In this document: positions 35,563 through 46,158 of the stretch, one piece after another
Layout: the number at the start of each line of letters is the position of its first letter
Position numbering within the stretch: the first letter of the stretch is position 1
Assembly: GCF_022539505.1 (NCBI RefSeq)
Contig: NC_061514.1
Coordinates: 340,116,644 to 340,180,643, forward strand
DNA length: 64,000 bases
Source: Lolium rigidum
Lineage: Eukaryota; Streptophyta; Magnoliopsida; Poales; Poaceae
Reading direction: 5' to 3'
Position numbers and translations under genes: made by a program
The notes under the pieces: model-generated
Told to the model about the DNA's origin: nothing
The model's database searches: none
Seen by the model: only the letters and a program-made list of their open reading frames with translations

Positions 35563-36392
35563 AGCGGAAGAAATACGAATGAGGTGCGCCGTCCAAATTA
35601 TGGCCATGAAATAGGGAATCAGGTGGAATTTCTATACAATCCTACAATCAAAAAATGTTTTATTTCATTTCGACAAAACAAAAGTAAAGGCACAACCTAA
35701 AAATAGCGAGGATCGAGCATCAACTACACGCTTTCCAAAGAAAAAGAAAATAATAATTCTAGGCTTTATCCATCAAGTTTAGATCAGGATGCATGTTCCC
35801 ATCATCGGGTACATGGTTCATACTTTGCCCCTCCATCCTTGGAGCTTTACCCACCCCATGGATGAAAACGTGTGGCCTGGCTGCCGTGCTGTATGGCTGG
35901 AACTCGCTCTTCACGTCATTTTTCTTTACCAGAGATTCTCACCAAAATATCAACTTTATTCCAAACATAACCATTATATTTTTATTGGAGAAGTACTTGT
36001 CAACTCGCACTGTGGAGAATCACGTGACATCTTCAAAGGGGAACCATGATACGAAAGCTAGCTTTGGGTCATTTTCTATGGTTTGTTCTTAGCGGGCCGT
36101 GAGTGACCTTGTGGTGCCAATCTAGCCATGAATATTAGCCACTTGTTAACGAGGACGAATCATTCAGCACACCCCTTTACTCCTTGGTAGAGCCCCTTTG
36201 CCAATAATTATTCCGTGAGTCGTCGTGGTCGTCGTTGATGAAAATGAAAATGAAGGCGCCCTCTAAGGCTACTCTCAATTTTCTTTCTTTCTTTTTTGTG
36301 TGGGGAAAGCTACTCTCCTCCCTAGTGGAGGTTAAGTATTTTTCATGCAAACTCTAATCAAATAAGCACCGAGAAATTCTATTAGTTCCATA
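35563..36392. other. Unassigned intergenic DNA
   Basis: No gene recognised; an 86-99 residue open frame near 35790-36090 has no recognisable domain. Confidence 0.5.
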
Positions 36393-36394
36393 GA

Positions 36395-36515
36395 TTTTTT
36401 TTTTGAGAAATACAGTACAAACACATACGTTGATATACACGCCCATACACTCACCCTTATGAACGCACACACGCACATCCTACCCCTATGAGCACCTCCG
36501 GAAGACTAAGCTGAT
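36395..36515 (-). mobile_element. 5'-truncated Au-type SINE, minus strand
   Basis: The reverse complement reads CTTCCGGAGGTGCTCATAGG, then GGGTAGGATGTGCGTGTGTG, then a poly-A end. It is the 3' third of the same family as 22995-23291 and 36600-36898. It abuts Stowaway-derived DNA. Confidence 0.85.
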
Positions 36516-36599
36516 GGATTGAATGTAGATATATTTTTGTATGTAGATACATCCGTGTCTACAAAATGTTGAATAATTTTTTAGAAACTGAGAGAATAT
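36516..36599 (+). mobile_element. Stowaway-like MITE remnant interrupted by a SINE
   Basis: ATGTAGATACATCCGTGTCTA and TTAGAAACTGAGAGAATAT match the 3' half of Stowaway-type elements. The terminal GGAGGGAATA reappears after the SINE at 36899. Confidence 0.6.
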
Positions 36600-36898
36600 G
36601 AGAACCAGCCTGAGGTTGGGTGGTTAGCAAGGTGGTTGTACCCCAGCCCACCAGAGTTCAAACCCCATGTTTGACATCTGTATGTCTCGTAAAGGCGGAA
36701 TATCCATTCATTGAGAGGCGACGTTCCCGTCGACAACGAGGAGCCTGTGGTGACTTCGTCAATTTCAAGATCAGATCCGTCGGCTCAGTCTTCCGGAGGT
36801 GCTCATAGGGTAGGGTGTGCGTGTGTGCGTTTATAGGAGTAAGTGTATGCGCGTGTATGTGAGTGTCTGCGTTTGTACAATGTTTCTCAAAAAAAAAT
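36600..36898 (+). mobile_element. Au-type SINE, full length
   Basis: The head GGTTGGGTGGTTAGCAAGG with CAGCCCACCAGAGTTCAAAC (B-box GGTTCAAA-like) is followed by GAGGCGACGTTCCCGTCGAC, GGTGACTTCGTCAATTTCAAG and GGAGGTGCTCATAGGGTAGG, then a poly-A tail. Flanks GAGAGAATAT and GAGGGAATAT are a likely 10-bp TSD with one change. It lies about 400 bp from the kinase start codon. Confidence 0.92.
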
Positions 36899-37133
36899 GG
36901 AGGGAATATAAATAAAATATTTTTTGCAGAGTTTAGATTAATTTGTATTTGGAGAGAATTTTGAATTTTTCATTTAGAAAACCTGGTCGGATTCTCCTCG
37001 GATCTGTATTCCCATATCACCATGGATAAGCTCACACGCGACTGGACCAGCTCATTTGACACCCGGCCCCACCTACAGATACCGTTTCTTTACCTCTCTG
37101 ACACCCTGGGCCCACCGAAGATCCCTTTCCTCG

Positions 37134-37141
37134 TTTATAAG
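37134..37141 (+). promoter_or_regulatory. Candidate TATA box of the pyruvate dehydrogenase kinase gene
   Basis: TTTATAAG lies about 160 bp upstream of the ATG, followed by GC-rich then CT-rich leader sequence. Spacing would leave a 5' UTR of roughly 125 bases. Not tested. Confidence 0.5.
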
Positions 37142-37296
37142 GCGCGCCCGCACAAACAAACGCCCATCGCCTTGGCCACACAACACAAGGCTTCCTCCTC
37201 TCCTGATGCCGCCTTAATTAGCCTCCTCGCGCTCCAATCCTCCATTCTACACGGCGATTCTCGGCGCGCGGCGGCGGCGGCGTTGGCGGGCGGACG

Positions 37297-40200
37297 ATGG
37301 CGTCGGAGCCGGTGGCGCGCGCGGTGGCGGAGGAGGTGGGGCGGTGGGGGAGCATGAAGCAGACCGGGGTGAGCCTGCGGTACATGATGGAGTTCGGGTC
37401 CGTCCCCACGGAGCGCAACCTGCTGCTCTCCGCGCAGTTCCTGCACAAGGAGCTCCCCATCCGCATCGCCCGGCGCGCGCTCGAGCTCGACTCCCTCCCC
37501 TTCGGCCTCTCCGCCAAGCCCGCCATCCTCAAGGTCTCCGTCGCCGGTTAATTTTGATTTCATATTCATATGCTCGGTTGGAATTGCGGCTGGTCGCTGT
37601 CCTAATTAGTGTCAGCACTTGTTTTGTCCTTCCGCCCGCCTAGAGGATTAATTTGACATGTTTCGTTCTACTAGTACCTTTGCTGATTTTTTTCGCTCAC
37701 CTTGCTTGGGGAATAATTTGGTATAAATGTTTTGCCGGAATCATTTTGAAATAGGCTAGCGGGCGGAGGATTTGGTTTTACTTTTGTCGGGGGCCGGGAA
37801 ATGGAATGTGAAGAAGATACTTGTCAGTGTTTCTCGGTTTCAGTATTTAACATATTTATTCTGTACTGATTAAAAACGATACTACTACTATACCTTTGTC
37901 GGAATCCTTTTAAAATAGGCTGGCGGGCGGATGTTTTCGTGTTTACTGTTTAGATTGGGTATCTTCTTTTTGTCAAGGGAAATGGAATGTGGAGAAGATA
38001 CTTGTCACTGTGTCGGTGTTTTCTCCAACACACCACTGTTTCAGTATTTAACATGTTTACTCTGTGCTGATTAAAATCGATACTACTACTATACCTTTGA
38101 CGGAATCCTTTTAAAATAGGCTGGCGGACGGATGTTTTCGTGTTGGGAAATGGAATGTGAAGAAGATACTTGTCACTCTGTCGGTGTTTTCTCCAACACA
38201 CCACTGTTTCAGTATTTAACATGTTTATTCTCTACTGATTAAAAGTGATACTACTATACCTTGGTGCTCTCGAGTCTTGAGGGGCCACCTGGTGTATTGT
38301 TCACTCTTATTCTTCTTTTTCCCCACTTTGATTTATATTCAGCGTGTAAAGTTACTGTATGATAAGGAGGAATGTTTGGAGATTCCTGGTTGCCAACTTG
38401 TTTACACTTTTCTACAGGAGTTGGGGTGGGATTAGCTCACTCACTTTTCTTCTTAGAGTATGCTTGAAGGTTTTGTTGCGCTGTCTCCTTGATCTTATCC
38501 CGATCGATACTAGAAGAATCTGAACCCATGGAAGAGCATATAGTTTACTGAATAAATCCTCAGAGCTGAAACTACTCTTGGATACCACAGCTGGACTTCT
38601 AAATTCCTGCAGATTTTGAGCATCTTTTTGTGAGACTAATGGTTGGTATGTTCACTATTAATTGTGAAGGTGAGGGACTGGTATATGGACTCCTTCCGCG
38701 ACATCCGATATTTTCCAGAGGTGAAGAACCGGGACGACGAGCTTGCTTTCACGCAGATGATTAAGATGATCAAAGTGCGGCACAATAATGTGGTTCCGAC
38801 AATGGCTTTGGGAGTGCAGCAGCTGAAAAACGAGCAGTTCAGCTCAAGGAAGCTTCCCCCAGGATTCGATGAGATCCACGAGTTCCTTGATCGGTTTTAC
38901 ATGTCAAGGATTGGTATTCGCATGCTGATAGGTTTGTGAGCTTGGTACTACTCTTCTCTCTAGAGCTATTTTTTTATATTGATGTACTAAAATATAGCTT
39001 TTTCTGCCTCAATTCTTTTCATTCTATCCTCAATCTTGCTTGACATCTGGAACAAATTATTGGTTATCTGGCTTTTTCTAACATCTAGTTCAGTAGCACA
39101 CCTAAATATTTTGGTAGGATTATATGTGGTTACTTGATTTCCTTGTGCTCAAGTGCTACTTCAACTAAATGCACTACTCCAATGATATTATTGAAAATGA
39201 AAAATGGTAAAAACTGTTTACCTGATGTGTAAGTTCTGAATCAAATGATAGATAAATAATTCAAGTGTTAATTGTTCGATGGTTGTTCTGAGTTACACCA
39301 ACTTTTTTAATTTCAGGGCAGCACGTGGCTTTGCATGATCCTGAGCCAGAGCCCGGTGTCATAGGCCTCATTAATACAAAATTGTCCCCCATACAGGTAG
39401 CTCAAATTGCTAGTGAGGATGCACGTTCCATTTGTTTGAGGGAATACGGGTCAGCACCGGACATCAATATTTATGGAGATCCTAATTTTACATTTCCGTA
39501 AGTTTCAGAATTTAACTCCGCCAGTTACGTTGGTTTGTCCTTGATGAAATCACGTGTTAGCATCATCTCCTCTATGCTGTTATCTTATTGTTCAGACTGG
39601 CGTATGCTTGTGTCATGAAGCAATTTTTTCATAGTCTTTATTTTGGAACTCCCCCCCTTATTACTGCACTGCTAACTAACTAACTGCTTGTACTTTACGA
39701 TGTGCAGATACGTCGCATCACATCTTCATCTCATGCTGTTTGAGCTGGTGAAAAATTCCCTTCGTGCTGTACAGGAAAAATACATGAATTCTGATAAAGA
39801 TGTCCCTCCTGTCAGAATTATAGTTGCTGATGGAACAGAGGATGTTACTATTAAGGTATGAGCTCTGTGACATCACCTAGCATCAGTTTGGTAAAATCCT
39901 AGGCTAAAGGGTATAAAACCAGTTACTGAAACGCTGTACTTTGCAACTATGTGCAATGGCTGATGAAACTTCCCCGGATACCCTATATGAATTAGCATCT
40001 TATATTACTATTTGGTGGCATGAATACAATAGTAAATTACTCAAATTCTATTTGAATAGTGGGATTACAACCTGGCTGACAAAGTTATTGATTAACGCGG
40101 ACCGCTGAATGCAAGTCTAAAGACAAACACCATCTGAATGCATGTCTAAAGGCAATCTCTTATTTGAAAAATATCTAAAGCCAAACTACCATTTCAGTGC

Positions 40201-41039
40201 ATGTCTATTGTCCATATCTAGTGATTTTTGGCAGGTGCGAATTGTCTGGTGCACTTGTTTCAAGTTCAGTGCCAAACTAGGACATTTTAATTAGCTCAAG
40301 GAACAATAGTTTGTTAAAATGTTACTCTATGGTCGTATTGAATGAAGCATCAGACACTATTTGTTCATGGGCATGTCTGCTCTCCCGTGACATATCATTA
40401 CTGTCACTGAACAGTGCTCCAGTATTAAACTACTAGACATCAAACTTCTAAGTGATATATCATATATATGTTTTTCTTATGCTAGTAGTTATAATCTGTT
40501 AAGGGGCAACATTAAAAAATATGAGACCCATTGCTATCAAAATAGGTTAAATATTCAACATGAAGAACCATCCTCAAGTGGTGTTTAAGCTTCAGTCCTT
40601 TGGTAATGCAGGTGAGTGATGAAGGTGGTGGAATACGAAGAAGCGGCCTCCCTAGAATTTTCACATATCTTTACAGCACCGCTAAAAATTTACCTGATAT
40701 AGAGGGCCCTAGTGAAGGCGTAACTATGGCTGGATATGGTTTTGGACTTCCAGTTAGTCGCCTTTATGCACGATATTTTGGTGGCGACTTACAAATAATA
40801 TCCATGGAAGGATACGGTATGCTCATGTTTCACTTTATTTGCTGTTTCTTTCAACATGAACCTTGAACTATTATCAATGTTTAACTGAAGTTTCACATAT
40901 ATCTTTCTGCTTCAATCATCACCAAGCGGTACAGGCGCACTTTTATGTGGCTGACCATTCTTGACTTTTGTGCTACGTAGGCACTGATGCTTACCTCCAC
41001 TTGTCACGGTTGGGAGACTCGGAGGAGCCCTTGCCCTAG
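37297..41039 (+). CDS. PDK: Pyruvate dehydrogenase (acetyl-transferring) kinase, mitochondrial; six exons
   Basis: Exons: 37297-37533, 38670-38931, 39317-39497, 39708-39855, 40612-40816, 40981-41039. All introns are GT-AG and the joined frame is 363 codons plus stop. The enzyme phosphorylates the E1-alpha subunit of the mitochondrial pyruvate dehydrogenase complex and switches it off. An N-terminal four-helix part (about 1-180) precedes the GHKL ATP-binding domain: N-box ELVKNSLRAV (Glu239, Asn243), G1 box DEGGG (279-283), G2 box GYGFG (317-321) and EGYGTDAY (342-349). The length and C-terminus are as in other plant PDKs, and all key residues are present. There is no obvious long presequence, as usual for this family. 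Intron 1 (1.1 kb) carries a tandem triplication. The gene looks functional; the start ATG context is GGACGATGG. Confidence 0.97.
37735..38262 (+). repeat. Imperfect tandem triplication inside kinase intron 1
   Basis: Three units begin near 37735, 37898 and 38099 with CGGAATCxTTTTxAAATAGGCT, then GCGGxCGGA, GGAAATGGAATGTG, AGAAGATACTTGTCA, TTTCAGTATTTAACAT and CTGATTAAAA, then ACTACTATACCTT. Units 2 and 3 also share TTTTCTCCAACACACCACTG, so they are the most recent pair. Spacing is about 163 and 201 bases. Confidence 0.9.
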
Positions 41040-41744
41040 TGACCTCTCTGATCTGATACAACATCTGTAATTAGGTTGCTGCTTATTGTAATTTATGCGC
41101 TGGTTTGCAAATATTGCTTCAAGGGCCAGCCATCCATAGCTGTTAACCTTGTTATCTTCTAGCTACAATGCTTTCATCATTTCAGTTTTTTTTTGTGTGC
41201 CTCTGTTGCATAGTTTGGCACTGTTTCTCATGAGCACAATTTTCTGCAGTACATAGTTTCAGACTCGCAGGGTAACCACAGATGCTATCCTACCCAACAA
41301 AAAATATTTACTTTGTAATTAGCAATATTAGGACTAGAAGTTGTATGTTGTATGCTTTGCACGCATCTCTTCATGTCATTATGTGTCTTTACTCTTTGCT
41401 ACTTTCTTACTCTTTTCATTCTATGTACTACCAAGCCTCCTCCCCCTCTCGGGTGCCACTAGGGAGCCGCTGAGGGGGGGGGGGGACCCTACATCCCCAG
41501 CCAACCAGCCCCCACCCTCCTGCCTCCTCCCCTCTCGATGTCACCATGACGTGTGGCAAGGCCATGGCATGGTGGCGGCGATGTTGCCTGAGCACCCAGG
41601 CGAGACGGCTTACTTGTGCGGAGCAGCGCGTGAGGGAGTTGTTGCGTGGAGGACGGCAACCCTCCATTGTTTATACGGTGGAGGTTCGTACCCAGGGCGG
41701 CGGCGCGCCTACTAGCAGGGGTTGGTCGTCTTCATTGGCCTCGT
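41040..41744. other. 3' flank of the kinase gene
   Basis: 3' UTR-like sequence with TTATTGTAATTTATG near 41090, then intergenic DNA with an 11-G run near 41476 and a GC-rich stretch to the border of the next element. No second gene seen. Confidence 0.55.
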
Positions 41745-42304
41745 TGTCGTTGCCTAATCGACGGTACCTCGGAGGAGGGATCCTCACGAGAGGGAGAAGA
41801 AGTAGGGGCCATAGGGCGGAGTGCACACGGGACGGTAGTACGCGATTTACCCAGCTTCGGAACACCTGCACGATGACGAGGCCTACCGTCGCTTGTCTGG
41901 AATTATCTGGGCGCTTTCGCGTTGTTACAATGAGTTGTGGTTGTGCCTCTAGGGCTCCCAGGATCCGGCTTATATAGGCGCACGGATCTAGGGTTTACAT
42001 GGAGAGTTCTAGCCGGAATACAAGTTGCCTAACTACGGTACAATGTCTTGCCGTGTACGTCAAGGATCCGCCTTCCTCCAAGTACGTGCTGGATCCGGAT
42101 ACTTTATGGGCCGTCACGGATCCGGCCTCCTTCGTAGGTCGGTTGTGATCCGCTTACTCGTTCTCGGGCCGGACTTCATCCTTCAGGATCTACAACGAAT
42201 CGGGCCGCCCGATGGGCCACATGCCTCATCACCAACTATGGGCCACCCGGGCTTGCCGGATCTAGGCCATGTCGTTGATATACCCATAAAGTATACCCAC
42301 AACA
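41745..42304 (-). repeat. 3' LTR of the 41745-46637 element
   Basis: 560 bp. On the minus strand it begins TGTTGTGGGTATACTTTATG and ends at GGCAACGACA. It includes many GGATCCGG motifs. An insertion date was not estimated, but differences from the partner LTR are few. Confidence 0.88.
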
Positions 42305-42320
42305 GTAGCCCCCGAAGTTC
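42305..42320 (-). other. Polypurine tract of the 41745-46637 element
   Basis: Minus strand ACTTCGGGGGCTAC directly precedes the LTR start. Confidence 0.8.
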
Positions 42321-42663
42321 TCCGAGATTCATCACTCCTCCGGCCTCATTCAGCTCGGATCCGAAGAGAATCTTGAAGAGCTTCAAAACCTTTACTTGTT
42401 TCCGGTATCATCTATTCGAAAATCTTCCTTTCTCCTGAATCGGCAACGCAACGGAGATTCCACCTTTCCCGCGCACAACCCCCTTTTTTCCCTCACTAAA
42501 TTTTCGGAGATGCGAATCTTCTAGCCGGAAATTTCGGAAGCGCACAGTTAAGTTACCTCCACGTCGTTTTACCGTTTTTAACCTAAGACACGTGTCAGGC
42601 ATCTAACGGTGAGACCGTTCAGTTTCCACCGCTAGATCTGAAACACGAATCTCCGCGTGAGGT

Positions 42664-42673
42664 CTATAAATAT
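42664..42673 (+). promoter_or_regulatory. TATA box of the antisense gene
   Basis: CTATAAATAT lies 62 bases upstream of a CT-rich leader (CTTCTTCTTCTTCC) and faces away from the 3' LTR. It suggests an internal promoter on the strand opposite to the retrotransposon genome. Confidence 0.6.
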
Positions 42674-43007
42674 CCCCCACGCGCGGTAACTTCCCATCCT
42701 TTCACCGCATCTTTCTCTTCTTCTTCTTCCTCGCGTTGCGCCGCCCGCCAGATCTAAACTCCGGCGAACTCACGCACGGGGAACTTCTCCCGCCGCCACT
42801 CCAAGGTCTACCTCGACCTGAGATTTGCGTGTTTGATCGGGATTTTTCCTCCGCCGCCGTTTCGTGGTCTTCTGAAGCGCAACGCTGCAAGTCCGGCCAG
42901 CGCAACCTCGCCGTCGTCCCACGGAACCACCGCGCCATTAACGGTAAGTGCGCCGGTCCCGTAGAAGAAGAAGTGTAGCGTAGATTCTGATTACTCAAAT
43001 ATTTTAA

Positions 43008-44744
43008 ATGGGTGCAGCCGGAAGCATGCCACTCGATTCACCGCACTATACTGGTAGTTCTCCGAGTAGCCCAAATCTTAGTTCGTTAGAACCAATCTGT
43101 CCGGATCCCATAGCATATCTACCACCATATATTTTCGACATCCGGCTAGCTCAACCATTTTCCGCATCTTCCAGCACCACTCCAGGCCGGATCCCCTCCC
43201 TCAAAGAGCTTCAAGAAGAGCTCGAGGGCCAAGCGAGAATGGCAGCCAAAGTGCAGGAGGCGGAAAACAAGAGGGCTTCCAAGGCTCGGATCCGCGAAGG
43301 AGAACGGGGTCAATGGTGGCCCTGTGAAACCACCGATGTGGAGCTTAGAGAGCTCCAGAACGAGGGTATGATCTCCGCCCACTGGAGCTTCATACGCGAC
43401 ACCGACATCCCCAAGCCCGGAGCCGATGAAGTAGCTATGACCAAGGCTTGGGTGGAGCGCGGGTTGTCGCTCCCCTGCTCGAAGTTTTTCCTCTCCATCC
43501 TCAGTACATATGGGCTCCAGCCTCACAATATCTGCCCAAACTCATACCTCCTCCTCTCCAACTTTGCAACACTTTGCGAAGGGCATCTTGGAATCCGACC
43601 AGATGTCAAGTTATGGCAGTTTTTCTTCCGAGTGAAGAAGGAAACAAAAGACAAAGCAATGGTGAACTGCGGGAGCATGACGTTTATGCTCCGACCTGGA
43701 CGCATGTATCCACCGCACGATTCGCACGAATCCGTCAGGTACTGGAACGCCGGATGGTTCTATGAAAAGAACGCTTCAGTTCCGGACACCCACGACGGTC
43801 TACCCAAGTTCGTCAACGAGCCTCCGGAAGAACATGCGAGCTGGAGCTTCGTTCCCTCACTCGCTCAAACCCCTATCCTGGAGAAAGCGGCGCGGAGAAT
43901 ATCTTGGTTAGTCCATGATGGGCTAACCGGAGCTCAACTCACTCTTAGCTGGTTCACCCGGCGGATCCAGCCACTACGGCACAATGCGCGGTTAATCTGC
44001 GCATACACCGGGGCGGACGACCTGCTCCGGGCTACCCGCCACGACCTTCCGGCTGACTCCCTCAAAAGGAGAATCAAAACGCTCGTGAAGATAGGCCGGG
44101 GCCAACCGGTCCCGGAATTGATCAAGGATATCTACACAAACAACCAGTGTCCTCCGGTAAGCTTTGTTTCTTTTTGTTACTTCAAACTTCACAAGTTTTT
44201 GGATGTTGACTTTAACTTATATTCTTATTCCCTCCAGCTCGATACTTTGGCGGAGGAAAACTTTCGCACCATTCTTCGTGTTCCTGTCAGCGGCGACGGG
44301 GCGGAGGAGGTTCCGGATGACGAAGAAGAGGAAGAGGAACGAGCACCCCGCAAGGCGGCCCTCGACCTTCAAAGCGTCCCCGCGCCAAAGCTTCCGGCTC
44401 GTGAGCCGGAGCCAGCGGCGAGGCCTCCGCCAAAAGCCCAAAACCATAAAGCCACCTCCACTAAACTCGAAGAGAGCGGAGCAAGCACGTCTGAAAATGC
44501 TTTCAACAGCTGGCAAACGCTCGCGCCCCATCATCCCCGGCGCCCCGTAAGTTTCCGAGTATGGTGTATCTACCCGTTGGGTGGAGGAGAGGGATTCCGG
44601 TACTTGTTCCTACCAGTGACCATCACATCCTTTCCCTTTCTCGGATCCGACGGAGGTGTCTTTGATGGTACGGGGATTGGATTTGGGTGTTCTCTGGTTT
44701 TCCTTCTGCGTTCCGAGGATCCAGTTCGTGATTCGTCATCGTGA
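43008..44744 (+). CDS. Antisense protein of a Gypsy element (Transposase_28 / 'putative gypsy type transposon' family)
   Basis: The open frame is 578 residues, but splicing seems likely. A first intron 42944-43017 (ACG/GTAAGT, GTGCAG/CC) would move the start to the ATG at 43026 (MPLDSPHYTG). A second, 81-base, in-frame intron 44157-44237 (CCG/GTAAGC, CCTCCAG/CTC) would join NNQCPP to LDTLAEENF. The conserved block runs from MISAHWSF through PGADEVAMTKAWVERGLSLP, FFLSILSTYGLQPHNICPNS, GIRPDVKLWQFFF and YWNAGWFYEKN. A coiled region KELQEELEGQARMAAKVQEA precedes it. A charged, proline-rich tail follows and is cut off near a donor site at 44546, where gag-derived DNA begins. Proteins of this family are encoded antisense in grass Gypsy elements; despite the name no transposase activity is shown. 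Confidence 0.85.
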   Translation: MGAAGSMPLDSPHYTGSSPSSPNLSSLEPICPDPIAYLPPYIFDIRLAQPFSASSSTTPGRIPSLKELQEELEGQARMAAKVQEAENKRASKARIREGERGQWWPCETTDVELRELQNEGMISAHWSFIRDTDIPKPGADEVAMTKAWVERGLSLPCSKFFLSILSTYGLQPHNICPNSYLLLSNFATLCEGHLGIRPDVKLWQFFFRVKKETKDKAMVNCGSMTFMLRPGRMYPPHDSHESVRYWNAGWFYEKNASVPDTHDGLPKFVNEPPEEHASWSFVPSLAQTPILEKAARRISWLVHDGLTGAQLTLSWFTRRIQPLRHNARLICAYTGADDLLRATRHDLPADSLKRRIKTLVKIGRGQPVPELIKDIYTNNQCPPVSFVSFCYFKLHKFLDVDFNLYSYSLQLDTLAEENFRTILRVPVSGDGAEEVPDDEEEEEERAPRKAALDLQSVPAPKLPAREPEPAARPPPKAQNHKATSTKLEESGASTSENAFNSWQTLAPHHPRRPVSFRVWCIYPLGGGEGFRYLFLPVTITSFPFLGSDGGVFDGTGIGFGCSLVFLLRSEDPVRDSSS

Positions 44745-45772
44745 TGTCGATTGTCGTAGGCATCCTTCTGCGCAGTAGAGACACAATGCTCCGGGTTGGA
44801 TTCCAACCTGCGCGAAGTGTCCGCCTTGCTCGCTCGCTTCATTGCTGATGCAACGAGCGTGCGGACGTATTCGATGTCGATCTCCTCGGTCTTTTTCTTC
44901 AAGATCTCCGCAGCCTTCTTTATGTTATCCTTTGGAGTTGCGAGTGGCTGTTTCTCAGTGGGGGTTGCGAAAGTGATCTTGCGGGGAGGTATAGCATCCC
45001 GCCTGATTTTATCGGCCTCCCGCTGAAGCTCGGTGACCTTGTCCTTCCAGATGTTGCCGGAGTTCCTTGACTTTTACCAGCTTGTTCGTCAACCTCAAGC
45101 TCTCGCTGGTGGAAATTTTCCACGAAGTGCGCGGCTTCTTTCCTTTCATCCAAAGCATTGCCGCCGCGGTTCTTGCGAACTTCCGGGTCGTTGCCGGCAT
45201 CTCCTGTCTTGTCGCTTCTAGAGCCTCCGGATTTGCGGCATCGTCGTGGGTTATGGGTTTGTTGAGAATAGCCGAGTGCTCGATTGCCTCCATGCCCGCT
45301 TGTTCAACCAGCTCTTCGAGGGATAGCACTTCCTTGTGCGGACGCTCCCGTGATAGCGGAGATCCCGCACGTGAAGGCTGTGGGTCGGAGTAGGTGTTAT
45401 CATCCTCTGATTCGCGTTGATCCAGCGCCGCCAAGGTTGCAAGGACCTGTTTAGGCTGGGCGGATTCAACTTCGGGCTGGTCACCGTATCCATATTCCTT
45501 CACCTTGCGATCGAACTCTTCAGTATCGAGGGGGCATCCCCGGAAATTGGGCTTAGGTTGCCCAAAATCGACTCTTCAACCGAAGTTCCGCTTTCTCCGA
45601 CAGCCTCTTGCTGATCCGGCGCAGCGTTGTTTTCCGGGACCTCGACCTGCTCGGGACCAGCTCCGGCTTCTTGAGGGGCGGTTCCGGCGGTATGGGCCAA
45701 GAAGTGCACGAAGTGACACCTTTGCTTTTCTAACACCTGGGAGAGCCAGGCGGATCTGCATTGGTCTTCCAC
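44570..45772 (-). pseudogene. Broken gag region of the 41745-46637 element
   Basis: Successive minus-strand pieces in different frames: 45772-45500 (glutamine- and proline-rich), 45503-45009 (SLEELVEQAGMEAIEHSAIL, then KFARTAAAMLW), and 44902-44570 (IDIEYVRTLVASAMKRASK, then SERRRKTREHPNPIPVP). The order matches the N-terminal part of gag in Tat-like grass elements. It stops before any capsid core or zinc knuckle and joins the antisense gene tail to tail. Confidence 0.7.
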
Positions 45773-45857
45773 CTTTATTTCCTGCTCGGGGGCGGATTGG
45801 GTGGGCTTTGATTTTTTCAGATCTAAGGCGGAATCTTCCTTGGGAAGTTCCTGCGTC

Positions 45858-46100
45858 TCAGATCGGATCTTCGCGACCGCGTCCCGCTCGGCCGGCGGTC
45901 GCGTCAGCGTTACTTACCAGTGGGTTTCCGTCGGAATCGACGGTTTCCCCGATGAAGATGTGTATGCCGCCGACTGGGACGATGGAGAGCTTGATGGGGT
46001 CGGTCTTAGCCGGAATCCAGCACTCATCCGGAGGGACGATCGGCAGATTTCCGGCGTAAAGGACGCGCCCCACAGCGATGGTGTTGTCGAAGCTTCCCAT
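45858..46100 (-). CDS. Gag leader ORF of the 41745-46637 element
   Basis: 80 codons from an ATG 39 bases after the PBS: MGSFDNTIAVGRVLYAGN, then PPDECWIPAKTDPIKLSI, then a stop. The N-terminus is typical of related cereal elements as I remember them. It stops early and continues in other frames downstream. Confidence 0.7.
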   Translation of the reverse strand: MGSFDNTIAVGRVLYAGNLPIVPPDECWIPAKTDPIKLSIVPVGGIHIFIGETVDSDGNPLVSNADATAGRAGRGREDPI

Positions 46101-46138
46101 GGCGGAACCCTCCCGGTTCCGGCCTCCAGACGCCGCAG

Positions 46139-46156
46139 GCCCACGGTGGGCGCCAA
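46139..46156 (-). other. Primer-binding site of the 41745-46637 element
   Basis: TGGCGCCCACCGTGGGCC on the minus strand, two to three bases from the LTR end; a form known in RIRE2/Grande-like elements. Confidence 0.82.
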
Positions 46157-46158
46157 CC

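Noticed and set aside
42736..42978. 80-residue frame that could be the first coding exon of the antisense gene
   Set aside because: It begins with TTG, not ATG. In-frame splicing to 43018 is possible, but without an ATG it is better read as 5' leader.
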